A DNA stretch of 64,000 bases from Leptospira sp. (GTDB lineage Bacteria; Spirochaetota; Leptospiria; Leptospirales; Leptospiraceae). The stretch spans positions 24,265-88,264 of the forward strand of contig JACVCB010000015.1 of assembly GCA_016742255.1 (NCBI GenBank), in the 5' to 3' direction. The stretch's first letter is position 1. Every line of letters begins with the position of its first letter. Below, piece after piece: positions 10,071-18,961 of this stretch. Position numbers and translations under genes: made by a program. The notes beneath the pieces were generated by a model. It saw only the letters and a list, made by a program, of their open reading frames with translations, had not been told where the DNA came from and did no database searches.

Positions 10071-10405
10071 TGTCTGAAACGAAAAGAAAGTCATATACCG
10101 ATTTTAATGTTGAATTATTAGAAAAAGAAAAACAGAAAAAACAATTAAAAAAACCAAATCGTTTTAAAGTGATTTTAATTAACGATGATTATACACCTCA
10201 AGAGTTTGTTGTTTATGTTTTAGCAGTAGTTTTTCGGAAATCAATGGAAGAGTCACGTCAAATTATGTGGAAGGCACATACGGAAGGTTCTGCTGTTTGT
10301 GGGGTGTATTCATTAGACATTGCACGCACAAAAGTAGAAGAAGTACATAAATTAGCTGATGAGGCTGGTCACCCCTTACAATGCCAATTGGCAAAAGAGG
10401 AATAA
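10070..10405 (+). CDS. clpS: ATP-dependent Clp protease adaptor ClpS
   Basis: Delivers N-degron substrates to ClpA. The 111 residues include the canonical core FKVILINDDYTPQEFVVYVL, whose acidic pocket binds the destabilising N-terminal residue, and the helix KAHTEGSAVCGVYSLDIA. The basic, disordered N-terminal tail (about 35 residues) is the part that engages ClpA. clpA starts 2 bp after its stop, so the pair is an operon. Full length; no key residues missing. Confidence 0.97.
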   Translation: MSETKRKSYTDFNVELLEKEKQKKQLKKPNRFKVILINDDYTPQEFVVYVLAVVFRKSMEESRQIMWKAHTEGSAVCGVYSLDIARTKVEEVHKLADEAGHPLQCQLAKEE

Positions 10406-10407
10406 AT

Positions 10408-12681
10408 ATGAATTTTTCAACAGATTTAGAAAAAACTTTAGAACTTGCGCAGAAAGAAGCGACAAAGTACCATCATGAATTTGTAACGTTGGAACATTTG
10501 TTATATGGACTAACCTTTAACGAAAAAACAAAAGATGTCCTTGTAAATGTGGGATGTGATTTGGATTTACTTCGGAAGGAGTTACTTGCATACTTTGAAG
10601 AGGATTTATCTTCTATCTCTGTTCCAAATTTAAAAATCCAACCAAAATACACTGTTGGAGTTCAGTTTGTCATCCAATTCGCTGCCTTTCATGTCCAAAA
10701 TTCTGGTAAGGAAGAAGTGGATGGAAATAATGTTTTGGTTGCTCTATTTCGGGAAGAAGATAGCCAAGCTTGTTATCTGTTAGCAAAACAAGATATCAAA
10801 CGATTGGATGTGATCAAATACATCTCCCATGGTTTCAAAAAAGATATCGATTCAAATGAACCCGATTTTACTTCCGATGAAGAATCCTTCGAAGAAGAAA
10901 CGGAAGGTAAATCAAAACAGTCTGCTTTGGAAAAATTCTGTGTGAATTTGACCGAAAAAGCAAAATCAGGAACTTTAGACCCTTGCATTGGAAGGGAAAC
11001 TGAAATCCAAAGGACAATCCATATCCTTTCTAGACGAAGGAAAAATAACCCAATTTTTGTAGGAGAAGCTGGTGTTGGGAAAACATCGATTGTCGAAGGC
11101 CTTGCAGAAAGAGTCGTACAAGGAAAAGTTCCAAAAAGTTTGTTAGGATTGGAAATTTATTCTTTGGATATGGGACTGGTTATGGCAGGAACCAAATTCC
11201 GAGGAGAGTTTGAAGAACGTTTAAAGGCAATTTTACAAGAGTTAGTGGGAAAGCCTGAGAAGGTCATTTTTATCGATGAAATCCATACCATTGTAGGTGC
11301 AGGAGCAGTGTCTGGTGGGAGTCTTGATGCTTCCAATCTGATGAAACCAGCCCTTGCCAATGGTGAACTTAAGTGTATAGGAACCACCACTTTTAAAGAA
11401 TACAAATCTATATTTGAAAAGGACCATGCATTATCGCGAAGGTTTCAAAAAATTGAAGTAGTGGAACCTTCCAGAGAAGACGCCATACAGATATTAAATG
11501 GTCTTAAAGCAAAATATGAATCCTTTCATGGTGTCCATTACAGCCAAAAAGCCATCGAGGCATGTGTGGATTTGTCTACCTTACACTTACGTGATCGTTT
11601 TTTGCCAGACAAAGCCATTGACCTTTTGGATGAAGCAGGAGCCTTTGTAAAGTTACGTGACGAAAACAAAGAGAAAACAAAAAAGACTGTTGGTATCTTT
11701 GAAATCGAATCCTTGGTTGCTAAAATCGCGAAGATCCCCGAAAAAACAGTAAAGACTGATGATAAAAAGAAATTGGAATCTTTGGATGCCGAAATCAAAA
11801 CCATTGTTTTTGGGCAAGACCATGCCATCGATCAAATTGTAGATGCCATTCACTATTCACGTTCAGGACTTGGGGATGAAGGAAAACCAATAGGTAGTTT
11901 TTTATTTGTAGGTCCTACTGGAGTTGGGAAAACGGAAGTTGCAAAAACTCTGGCAGATAAAATGGGAATTCAATTTCTCCGTTTTGATATGAGTGAGTAT
12001 ATGGAAAAACATTCTGTATCACGACTCATTGGTAGTCCTCCGGGTTACGTGGGGTATGACCAAGGGGGGCAACTCACAGATGCAATTGCGAAAACTCCAC
12101 ACTGTGTGCTTCTTTTTGATGAAATTGAAAAAGCCCATGAGGATATTTACAACATCCTTTTACAAGTGATGGACCATGCTACTTTAACAGATAGCACAGG
12201 GAAAAAGGCAGATTTCAAAAACGTAATCCTAATTTTGACAACAAATACCGGTGCCCAGGAAAGTTCTAAACCTCTTCTTGGTTTTGATTCGGATCGTTAT
12301 GACGATCGATCTTTGAAAGCAATCGAAAGGACATTTACTCCTGAATTTCGTAACCGTTTAACAGCTGTCATTGAATTCAATTCCCTATCCATTTCAATTG
12401 TGGAACAGGTTGTCAAACGAATGTTCCAAACCTTACAAAACAAGGCAAAAGAGAAGGGAATCCAATTGGATATTACAGAGAAAGCCGTGAGGTATTTGGC
12501 AGAAACTGGGTATGATCGGGCCATGGGAGCAAGACCCATCCAAAGGATCATCAATTCGGAAATAGGAAAACCATTATCGAAAAAACTACTTTTTCATAAA
12601 GACAAGGTGAAGGCATTTTTGGTGGACTTACAAGAGAACCTTGGAAAACCAAATTTGGAGATAGTAGAAGTAGAATCTTAA
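10408..12681 (+). CDS. clpA: ATP-dependent Clp protease ATP-binding subunit ClpA
   Basis: An unfoldase of about 757 residues that feeds substrates to ClpP. It has a double Clp-N domain (about 1-145), first AAA+ module with Walker A GEAGVGKTS and Walker B VIFIDEIHT, and second module with GPTGVGKTE, LLFDEIEKAH and the arginine-finger region FTPEFRNRL. LLGFDSD carries the LGF-type loop that docks on ClpP, and the long coiled middle domain of ClpB is absent, which identifies ClpA rather than ClpB. The start is the ATG at 10408; an in-frame ATG at 10381 lies inside clpS and is disfavoured. Confidence 0.96.
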   Translation: MNFSTDLEKTLELAQKEATKYHHEFVTLEHLLYGLTFNEKTKDVLVNVGCDLDLLRKELLAYFEEDLSSISVPNLKIQPKYTVGVQFVIQFAAFHVQNSGKEEVDGNNVLVALFREEDSQACYLLAKQDIKRLDVIKYISHGFKKDIDSNEPDFTSDEESFEEETEGKSKQSALEKFCVNLTEKAKSGTLDPCIGRETEIQRTIHILSRRRKNNPIFVGEAGVGKTSIVEGLAERVVQGKVPKSLLGLEIYSLDMGLVMAGTKFRGEFEERLKAILQELVGKPEKVIFIDEIHTIVGAGAVSGGSLDASNLMKPALANGELKCIGTTTFKEYKSIFEKDHALSRRFQKIEVVEPSREDAIQILNGLKAKYESFHGVHYSQKAIEACVDLSTLHLRDRFLPDKAIDLLDEAGAFVKLRDENKEKTKKTVGIFEIESLVAKIAKIPEKTVKTDDKKKLESLDAEIKTIVFGQDHAIDQIVDAIHYSRSGLGDEGKPIGSFLFVGPTGVGKTEVAKTLADKMGIQFLRFDMSEYMEKHSVSRLIGSPPGYVGYDQGGQLTDAIAKTPHCVLLFDEIEKAHEDIYNILLQVMDHATLTDSTGKKADFKNVILILTTNTGAQESSKPLLGFDSDRYDDRSLKAIERTFTPEFRNRLTAVIEFNSLSISIVEQVVKRMFQTLQNKAKEKGIQLDITEKAVRYLAETGYDRAMGARPIQRIINSEIGKPLSKKLLFHKDKVKAFLVDLQENLGKPNLEIVEVES

Positions 12682-12700
12682 TGGTTGTATACTAGAGGTT

Positions 12701-12750
12701 GGTATTTTCAGTTTCCCTTTGAATGATTCTAGTGGGAATGTAAAAATACC
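12701..12750. terminator. Possible hairpin between convergent genes
   Basis: GGTATTTT (12701-12708) can pair with AAAATACC (12743-12750), and TTCCC (12713-12717) with GGGAA (12734-12738), giving an interrupted stem in the clpA/membrane-protein intergenic gap and the last codons of the leftward gene. A T-tract lies a few bases further on, not directly abutting the stem, so termination activity is uncertain. Confidence 0.3.
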
Positions 12751-13280
12751 TCATCCTCTTTTTTAAAACTTAAATACCCGAATAAAAAGGCAAAAAACAG
12801 TGAACCTAGGAAAAGGTAAAAAGTGATTTGAGTTGTCACTTCACTTGCATTGACAAAGTCATAATACGTTCTTTTGGGCTCTAAATATCCCCAAATCACA
12901 ATGATCGCTGATACCATCTCAGTTGCAAAAAACCAAATCCTTGTCCAAGAAGACTTCCAAAAACCTAAAAAGAAAAAATTAAGTAAACTGATTAAGATAA
13001 ATATGGAGTTGAGTTTGGGACTTAATGAGATGGATTCTTTACTTTCAAAAAAAGTAATCTCATAACGGAACCAAGGCAAAACCGCAAACAAAAGTTGGAG
13101 GAATAAAAAAATAAAAAATATTTTATCATAGAATAGTTTTGTTTTCCAATAACTATATAATGACAATGTAATCCTTTTTCCTAAATACCACCAAACTTTG
13201 AGTAAATCTGGTATTAGTTTGATTGTTTCTTTCAGGAAAATTAAGAATTCGGAAATTAAATTTAAAATTGAATTTGTCAT
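12729..13280 (-). CDS. Small integral membrane protein, unknown function
   Basis: A 183-residue protein with about four hydrophobic helices (near 53-70, 88-106, 111-130 and 148-168) and an amphipathic N-terminal region (ISEFLIFLKETIKLIPDLLK). No family motif is recognised. Its ATG overlaps the stop of the upstream RidA-like gene by 4 bp (ATGA), so the two are translationally coupled. Base composition is like that of its neighbours. Confidence 0.65.
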   Translation of the reverse strand: MTNSILNLISEFLIFLKETIKLIPDLLKVWWYLGKRITLSLYSYWKTKLFYDKIFFIFLFLQLLFAVLPWFRYEITFFESKESISLSPKLNSIFILISLLNFFFLGFWKSSWTRIWFFATEMVSAIIVIWGYLEPKRTYYDFVNASEVTTQITFYLFLGSLFFAFLFGYLSFKKEDEVFLHSH

Positions 13281-13741
13281 TCCACTTCAACTGTCATTTC
13301 TAATTCTACACTTGCATTGAGAGGTAAAGAAATCACACCGATGGCAAATCTCGCATGTTTTCCTTTTTCGCCAAAAATTTGACCAACAAGTTCGGAAGCA
13401 CCATTGGCAACTAAGTGTTGTTCAGTGAAGTTTTCGTCACTTGCAACATAAACTCCAAGTTTAACAATTGATTTGATTTGGTCTAGAGAACTTATCTGCA
13501 ATAACAAAGCCGAAAGTGCGTTGAGTAAACACTGTTTGGCTTCTTCTTTTGCTTCTTCTAACGTGATATCCTTTCCAACTTTTCCCATTTTTCGTAACTT
13601 CCCGGAAACTAGGGGGAGTTGGCCTGAGGTAAACACCAAATTTCCTGAACGTTTAGAAGGAATATAGGCAGCAAGTGCCGCAGGAACAGGAGGGATTTGG
13701 ATCCCAAGTGCATTCAATTGATCCGTAATAGCCATTGCCAT
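13277..13741 (-). CDS. RidA/YjgF-YER057c family protein (divergent subgroup)
   Basis: About 154 residues with the RidA fold pattern: SGNLVFTSGQLPL, a middle helix QCLLNALSALL and the C-terminal KHARFAIGVISLPLNASVELEM. Canonical RidA hydrolyses reactive 2-aminoacrylate (enamine/imine) products of PLP enzymes. Here the typical R-STVEV-LP strand reads HARFAIGVISLP, as in the second YjgF subgroup, so imine deaminase activity should not be assumed. Several ATGs lie close together (13759, 13741, 13735); 13741 is chosen arbitrarily. It is divergent from the hsp20 pair. Confidence 0.85.
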   Translation of the reverse strand: MAMAITDQLNALGIQIPPVPAALAAYIPSKRSGNLVFTSGQLPLVSGKLRKMGKVGKDITLEEAKEEAKQCLLNALSALLLQISSLDQIKSIVKLGVYVASDENFTEQHLVANGASELVGQIFGEKGKHARFAIGVISLPLNASVELEMTVEVE

Positions 13742-13809
13742 CCAAACTATGGTTCCCATGCCTATGAGACAAAATTTTTTTTACCGAATGTAAAAATTCT
13801 AAATTCGAA

Positions 13810-13838
13810 TTGACAATTGGCAGTCGAAGATATAGAGT
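13810..13838 (+). promoter_or_regulatory. Sigma-70-type promoter of the hsp20 pair
   Basis: A perfect -35 hexamer TTGACA (13810-13815) is followed after 17 bp by TAGAGT (13833-13838), which matches 4 of 6 positions of TATAAT. The first heat-shock gene starts about 50 bp downstream. The -10 element is overlapped by a CIRCE-like half-site, so a bound repressor would block RNA polymerase. Confidence 0.7.
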
Positions 13839-13875
13839 GCTAATTAAAGTAGCAGACTACGAATAAGAGTGCTAA
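13835..13875 (+). promoter_or_regulatory. Tandem GAGTGCTAA repeats, putative heat-shock operator
   Basis: GAGTGCTAA occurs at 13835-13843 and again at 13867-13875 in the same orientation, 32 bp apart (about three helical turns). It equals the right arm of the HrcA operator CIRCE (TTAGCACTC-N9-GAGTGCTAA), but no left arm is visible between or beside the copies. The first copy overlaps the -10 element and the second abuts the Shine-Dalgarno AAAGGAG (13875-13881) of hsp20. HrcA control is an inference from the arm sequence. Confidence 0.6.
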
Positions 13876-13888
13876 AAGGAGATTTTGC

Positions 13889-14332
13889 ATGTTATTTCGA
13901 ATTCTAGACCCACAAACAAAAACTAACCAGTTTTGGAGAGACTTTGATCGTTTGAACGATGAGTTGACTCGTTCTATTTTGAATGATCAATTCGGAAGTT
14001 CTTCGCATTTACCTCCTGTGAATGTGTACACAAAAGAGGATGAGGCACTAGTTACTTGCCTTTTGCCTGGTATGGACACAGACCAAATTGAAATCAATGT
14101 TAAAGACAATATGCTTTCCATCCATGGAAAGAAAAAGCCTGAAGATTTAGCGGAAGGAACAGAAGTTCATCGCAGGGAAATTTTCCATGGTGAATTCCAT
14201 AGAACTCTTGAACTTCCATTCCGAGTGAACCAAGACCAAGTTTCTGCAAAATACGTAAACGGTGTCTTAAACATCCACTTACCAAGAAGAGAAGAAGACA
14301 AACCGAAAAAAGTATCCATCAACATCGGATAA
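13889..14332 (+). CDS. Hsp20/alpha-crystallin family small heat-shock protein (first copy)
   Basis: A 147-residue ATP-independent holdase that binds unfolding proteins during stress. The alpha-crystallin domain spans about residues 40-140, from PPVNVYTKEDEALVTCLLPG through REIFHGEFHRTLELPF to the hallmark YVNGVLNIHLPR (A-x-x-x-NGVL-type motif). The conserved C-terminal I-x-I appears as VSINIG. An N-terminal arm of about 35 residues would drive oligomerisation. Strong Shine-Dalgarno AAAGGAG 7 nt before the ATG. Followed 17 bp later by a second hsp20 gene; the pair is typical of Leptospira small heat-shock proteins. Confidence 0.95.
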   Translation: MLFRILDPQTKTNQFWRDFDRLNDELTRSILNDQFGSSSHLPPVNVYTKEDEALVTCLLPGMDTDQIEINVKDNMLSIHGKKKPEDLAEGTEVHRREIFHGEFHRTLELPFRVNQDQVSAKYVNGVLNIHLPRREEDKPKKVSINIG

Positions 14333-14349
14333 AAGAAGGAGAAAACGAT

Positions 14350-14751
14350 ATGAATACACTGACTACAGAAAATAAACAAACGTTAGATGAAAAGGCTGGA
14401 GTGAAAGATGTTCAACCACAAGTAAGGGTTTACTCTCCGAATGTAGATGTTTATGAAACTGAAAACACAATTTTATTCCGAGTGGAAATGCCTGGTGTTG
14501 ATGAAACATCTGTTGAGATCACAATCGAAAAAGACCAACTCCAATTAGAAGGGAAATTCAAAATGGGAGCGGAAGAAAAAGGTCAGGTTCGACTTGCGGA
14601 ATACAAAGAAGGTAACTATTTCCGAAAGTTTACCATTAGCAAAGCGATTGATTCTGAAAAAGCGGTTGCAAAAATGAAAAACGGAATTTTGGAACTTTCC
14701 ATTCCTAAAATTGAACCGAAAAAAACAAAAATTGAAATTCGAAATTCTTAA
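14350..14751 (+). CDS. Hsp20/alpha-crystallin family small heat-shock protein (second copy)
   Basis: A 133-residue paralogue of the preceding protein. It contains SPNVDVYETENTILFRVEMPGVDE at the start of the alpha-crystallin domain, the strand GNYFRKFTI and the motif KMKNGILELSIPK, ending in the short tail IEIRNS. Two dissimilar small heat-shock proteins in tandem may form mixed oligomers. Preceded by AGAAGGAG and followed by the hairpin terminator at 14829-14863, so transcription from the heat-shock promoter should cover just these two genes. Confidence 0.94.
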   Translation: MNTLTTENKQTLDEKAGVKDVQPQVRVYSPNVDVYETENTILFRVEMPGVDETSVEITIEKDQLQLEGKFKMGAEEKGQVRLAEYKEGNYFRKFTISKAIDSEKAVAKMKNGILELSIPKIEPKKTKIEIRNS

Positions 14752-14828
14752 ATCAAAGAAAATCGAATTTGAAAAAAGATAGATTGAGTATTTAACTCTA
14801 ACGAAACAGAGATGAACAAAAAATATAT

Positions 14829-14863
14829 ACCCAACAGAACAAATGTTTTGTTGGGTTTTTTTT
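14829..14863. terminator. Strong, probably bidirectional intrinsic terminator
   Basis: The arm ACCCAACAGAAC (14829-14840), loop AAAT and arm GTTTTGTTGGGT (14845-14856) form a 12-bp stem with one wobble pair, followed by a run of T. On the opposite strand the same stem follows the hisC stop codon and is trailed by a TATATATTTTTT-like sequence. It therefore probably ends both the hsp20 pair and the leftward hisC-leuA unit. Confidence 0.85.
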
Positions 14864-15956
14864 AGACTAAGGCATTCAGGGATTGGAAAAGGATATCATT
14901 TTCTTCCTTTGTTCCAATTGTAATTCGAATGAAATCCTTACAAATTCCATAGGAAAAATACCGGATGAGGATATTTTTTTCCTTTAAAGAAAGGTATAAC
15001 TGTTCAGGCGAAATCCCTGATTTTGGTTTGCAGAAGAGAAAATTAGTAGAAGAATCTGGGATGGTAAATCCCAGGGATTCCAAATTGGTCTTCAGGCGAG
15101 AACGTTCTGATATAACAAGTTTTCGTTTCTCTAAGAAATATTCTTTGTCCTTATAAGACGTTTCGGCAATCACTTGGTCAATGATTCCAACATTATAAGA
15201 ATCTTTGAGTTTTCGTATCCATGAAATGGTTTCAAGTGAACCTACAATGTAACCAACACGAAGTCCAGCAAGTGCATATGATTTAGAAAAGGTTCTCGAA
15301 ACAAGTAGGTTTGGAAGGTGTTTGATCTCAGAGATCAAACTAGCGCTGGCATCCGTAAAATCAATGTATGCTTCATCTGACAATACAAGGCCACGAAAGG
15401 AACGAATCAGATCTAATAGTTTTTCCTTCGGTTCTTCGATGCCCGTAGGTGCATTTGGATGGGCAAAACATAGTAACTTACCTTCTGATTTTTTAAGTGT
15501 TTCAAAATCAAAATGTAGATTTTCTAAGACAGGAACCGCTTTGTACTTCGCTCCCACCATCATTTGTTCGGTAAGAACTGGGTAATAGGAATAGGTTGGG
15601 TCTGGTGCTACAACCGTATCACCGGGACCAATAAAGGTTTGGAATAACAAACGTAAGGCTTCATCCGAACCATTGGTCACAAGGATTTGGTTTGGGTCCA
15701 AATCATAATCAATTGCGATGAGTTCTTGTAGTTTCCTTGCATGGTAATTGGGATACTTACGGAGTAATCCCTTTTCGATCACTTCTTCGAGAGCCTTTTG
15801 GATTTTTGGTGAAGGAGGATAGGGATTTTCGTTTGTATTTAACTTGATAGTCGAAGTGGTAAGGCCTGGTTGTTCTCCTGGAGTGTAAGGAGAAAATTGT
15901 TGGAGTTCCTTTCTCACAAACAACTTTGGATCAAATTGGTTTTTTTGTGAAGCCAT
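14862..15956 (-). CDS. hisC: Histidinol-phosphate aminotransferase
   Basis: PLP-dependent fold-type I aminotransferase of histidine biosynthesis: imidazole-acetol phosphate plus glutamate to histidinol phosphate. The 364 residues show LNTNENPYPPSP near 38-49, the substrate region RKYPN, the TNGSDEALRLLF cofactor-binding stretch, APDPTYSYYP, VLSDEAYIDF and the Schiff-base lysine in VSRTFSKSYALAGLRVGY. The C-terminal arginine motif is FIRITIGT. It lies 3 bp downstream of leuA in the same direction. Related aromatic or generic aminotransferases share the fold, but the length and motif set fit HisC. Confidence 0.92.
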   Translation of the reverse strand: MASQKNQFDPKLFVRKELQQFSPYTPGEQPGLTTSTIKLNTNENPYPPSPKIQKALEEVIEKGLLRKYPNYHARKLQELIAIDYDLDPNQILVTNGSDEALRLLFQTFIGPGDTVVAPDPTYSYYPVLTEQMMVGAKYKAVPVLENLHFDFETLKKSEGKLLCFAHPNAPTGIEEPKEKLLDLIRSFRGLVLSDEAYIDFTDASASLISEIKHLPNLLVSRTFSKSYALAGLRVGYIVGSLETISWIRKLKDSYNVGIIDQVIAETSYKDKEYFLEKRKLVISERSRLKTNLESLGFTIPDSSTNFLFCKPKSGISPEQLYLSLKEKNILIRYFSYGICKDFIRITIGTKEENDILFQSLNALV

Positions 15957-15959
15957 GGA

Positions 15960-17477
15960 TTACAACCGATTCAAAGCATTGATGTATGCCTTGGCACATG
16001 CTTCAATGATATCCGTTGAATCGCCTTTGCCCACTACCCGACGTTCACCGTCTTCCAATGTGACAGAGGCTTCCGCCATCGCATCGGTTCCTTCTGTGAC
16101 GGGAGAGATCACTAGGCGAGATAGGAGTGGGGAAAGTCCTGTTACCGAACATATAGCTTTGAAGATACTGTCAACAGGTCCATCACCTTTTGCTTCCCCA
16201 ACTTTTGTTTCACCTTTGATTTGTAAGTTTACCTTTGCGTATGGTGTTTTGTCGGAACCAGTATTTTGTTCGAAAGATATCAGGCGGTAGGTTTCATCCA
16301 CTTGGGATCGGCTAATCTCAGATTGGAAAAGGGCAGCAATGTCTTCATCAAAAACTTCCTTTTTTTTATCTGCAATTTCCAAAAACCGATTGTATGCATT
16401 GTCAATTTCTTCTGGTTTGGGATCAAATCCCATACGGATGATTCGGTCTTTAAATCCAGCTCTACCTGAATGACGACCAAGTACCATACGGTTGGATTTT
16501 AAACCCACTGACTCTGGAGTCATGATTTCATAGGTTTGTCGGTTTTTGATCACACCATCTTGGTGGATTCCTGATTCATGGGCAAATGCATTAGCTCCCA
16601 CGATCGCTTTGTTAGGTTGTACAACCATACCTGTAATGGTTTTTACCAAATGAGAACCACGTGTGATGAGAGTGGAGTCAATATTTGTTTCCACACCAAA
16701 GGTATCCTTTCTCGTTTTTAATGCCATGACCACTTCTTCCATGGCTGTGTTACCTGCTCGTTCTCCAATCCCATTGATGGTACATTCAATTTGGCGTCCA
16801 CCCGCGAGTACAGTAGCAAGGGAGTTCGCAACAGCAAGGCCAAGGTCATTATGACAATGCGCAGAAAAAATGACTTTGTCTGCACCTTTCACTTTTGTTT
16901 TTAAAAATCGAAACAAATCCATGTATTCTTGAGGGGTTGTATAACCAACAGTATCTGGGATGTTGATGGTAGTTGCTCCTTCCTCGATCACAGCCTCAAC
17001 TAACTCACGTAAGAATTCCCATTCTGATCTTGTCGCATCCTCTGGTGAAAATTCAACATCCGGGACAAAGTCTTTTGCCATTCGAACGGCAATCCTTGCC
17101 ATCTCTAAAACTTCGGAAGGTGATTTTCCGAGTTTGTGTTTCATATGAATGGGAGAAGAAGCGATGAATGTATGAATGCGTTTGGATTTAGCAGGTTTTA
17201 GGGCGTCTCTTGCCGCTTCTAAATCAGGGCGGAGGGCACGTGCAAGGCCACAAATGGTAGGACCTTCTATTTCGCGTGCAATCCTTTCGACGGCTTTGAA
17301 CTGGACTGGGGAAGAAACGGGGAATCCTGCTTCAATGATGTCTACTTTCATCCGAGCAAGGTGACCCGCAATTTCTACTTTTTCATCTTCACTCATAGCA
17401 GCACCAGGGCACTGCTCTCCATCCCTCAAAGTCGTATCAAAAATCCGTACGTAATCTTCCATCTCCTTCCAGATCAT
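15960..17477 (-). CDS. leuA: 2-isopropylmalate synthase (LeuA family)
   Basis: Condenses acetyl-CoA with 2-ketoisovalerate, the first step of leucine synthesis. The HMGL-like TIM barrel starts with VRIFDTTLRDGEQCPGAAMS and contains GFPVSSPVQF, the metal-binding HCHNDLGLAVAN, GIGERAGNTAMEEV and ESGIHQDG. A C-terminal LeuA dimer/allosteric domain follows (about 380-505), so leucine feedback is likely. Citramalate synthases have the same architecture, and Leptospira is known to have both, so substrate choice is not fully certain. The ATG at 17477 with CGGGGAAA upstream is preferred; ATGs at 17498 and 17462 are in frame. Confidence 0.88.
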   Translation of the reverse strand: MIWKEMEDYVRIFDTTLRDGEQCPGAAMSEDEKVEIAGHLARMKVDIIEAGFPVSSPVQFKAVERIAREIEGPTICGLARALRPDLEAARDALKPAKSKRIHTFIASSPIHMKHKLGKSPSEVLEMARIAVRMAKDFVPDVEFSPEDATRSEWEFLRELVEAVIEEGATTINIPDTVGYTTPQEYMDLFRFLKTKVKGADKVIFSAHCHNDLGLAVANSLATVLAGGRQIECTINGIGERAGNTAMEEVVMALKTRKDTFGVETNIDSTLITRGSHLVKTITGMVVQPNKAIVGANAFAHESGIHQDGVIKNRQTYEIMTPESVGLKSNRMVLGRHSGRAGFKDRIIRMGFDPKPEEIDNAYNRFLEIADKKKEVFDEDIAALFQSEISRSQVDETYRLISFEQNTGSDKTPYAKVNLQIKGETKVGEAKGDGPVDSIFKAICSVTGLSPLLSRLVISPVTEGTDAMAEASVTLEDGERRVVGKGDSTDIIEACAKAYINALNRL

Positions 17478-17494
17478 AGTTTCCCCGATGTCTG

Positions 17495-18961
17495 TCAAGG
17501 AGTATGGAAAGCACCTGTGATCCAGTGGTATGGTTTCCCATTTTTGTCTACAGGGGTAGGATTTCGTTTACCTTCCGTCCAAAAGCGAATCGGTTTTTCC
17601 AGGTCATAGGATACCTCTTGTTTCGTGATGCTCTGGTGGTAATTTTGAACCTCTTTTCGGGGTTTTGGAAACTCATTGAGAACCAAAATCCAGAGGAGAA
17701 GAGAAAGGAAAAAGATGGGGAGAGGGAAGGGATTCATCTTGTTTGCCAATACCCAGGAGACTCCAATGAGTCCCAAAAACCAAAGGGGAAAAAGGTAACG
17801 AATGGGATAGGGATGGAGGTAGGTAAACCGACCCACCACTATGAGGAGGAAAAGTAAAATCGGAATCAAAAGAAGAAACATTCGTTTGAGTTGGTGTGGA
17901 AATCGATGAAAAAAGAAAACGAACACAAACAACAAACCGAGTAAAGATTGATTTTCATAGACCAACAATTTGGCAAAATCATATACATAATGAGTGGTTA
18001 GGAATGTAACCTCCCCTAATGTTTTTGTTTGAAGGAAACCTAAAAGGATTCCAAAACTATTGGGAATCTTCAGTTTTGTTTTGAGAAAAAAAAGGATGAG
18101 TTCCATTGCAATGGTGTAAAGCGAAATGATGAGAAAGGAAAATATAAAGCTTTTCTGAAAGGTCTCTTTCCATTTTTTAGAATCGATTCCCGAAACATTG
18201 ATTACGATCAAACAAAACACTCCAATACAAAACGAGAATCGATCGGAAAGGTATAAAAGGCTAAAACCGACTAAGAACAAAAACATAGGAATATGTTTGG
18301 GTACAAACAATTTGGAGAACAAAACACCTCGACTAAACTTCTTTCCGATCGGAAACTCTGTTTGATTCTGGAAAATGGCAATTGAATTTTCTTTGGATTG
18401 GAATTGGTGGTAGAGACTAACAAGGAATAGGCTAAAGAAAAAACCAGTACTATGGTGGGCATTCGAAACAAAATAAACCAAGGGCAGGGGTTTATCTCCA
18501 AAGGTTTCCCCAAGTAGCGAAAAGATTATGAATAAGGTTTGGAACCAGATTAACAATTGGATGGTAGTTCGTTTTGTTAGTTTTGATGACAAAAACGAAT
18601 ACAATCCGAATTGAAGGAAACCCATCTGGATGACTCCATACATTGTAGGCAGATACAAAAAAGGAAATACAAAGTACAAGAAGGCCATACACCCTATGTC
18701 AGGAAAAAAATAGGGAGAAGGAGGGAGATACCAATGGGATATTCCATTCCCACTCATCCAATCATGCACAAATAGTGTTGTATACAGTTGGTCAGCAGAG
18801 TATAAAGGGATAAAATAAATGGTTTCGCATAACAAAAAGTTGATGAATCCAGAAATGAATAGGAAAAGAATCAAAACCAATCCCTCGTTCCGTTTGGTTT
18901 GTTTCCCAGATTCATAGAAATATGATTGGAAAAAATTTCTAAAGATTAGGATTGGATTCAT
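17495..18961 (-). CDS. Polytopic membrane protein, unknown (GT-C-like layout)
   Basis: About 488 residues with some 10-11 hydrophobic helices, a large periplasmic loop after the first helix (SADQLYTTLFVHDWMSG) and a polar C-terminal tail. The acidic first loop and helix number recall membrane glycosyltransferases of the GT-C superfamily, but no decisive motif is visible and function is unassigned. The start chosen is the ATG at 18961; an ATG at 18973 adds four residues and would overlap the divergent gene. Its 3' end meets leuA, so the two could share a transcript. Confidence 0.6.
   Translation of the reverse strand: MNPILIFRNFFQSYFYESGKQTKRNEGLVLILFLFISGFINFLLCETIYFIPLYSADQLYTTLFVHDWMSGNGISHWYLPPSPYFFPDIGCMAFLYFVFPFLYLPTMYGVIQMGFLQFGLYSFLSSKLTKRTTIQLLIWFQTLFIIFSLLGETFGDKPLPLVYFVSNAHHSTGFFFSLFLVSLYHQFQSKENSIAIFQNQTEFPIGKKFSRGVLFSKLFVPKHIPMFLFLVGFSLLYLSDRFSFCIGVFCLIVINVSGIDSKKWKETFQKSFIFSFLIISLYTIAMELILFFLKTKLKIPNSFGILLGFLQTKTLGEVTFLTTHYVYDFAKLLVYENQSLLGLLFVFVFFFHRFPHQLKRMFLLLIPILLFLLIVVGRFTYLHPYPIRYLFPLWFLGLIGVSWVLANKMNPFPLPIFFLSLLLWILVLNEFPKPRKEVQNYHQSITKQEVSYDLEKPIRFWTEGKRNPTPVDKNGKPYHWITGAFHTP

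Noticed and set aside
12682..13888. Possible genomic island around the small membrane and RidA-like genes
   Set aside because: Composition and spacing match the neighbours, and there is no integrase, tRNA or direct-repeat boundary.
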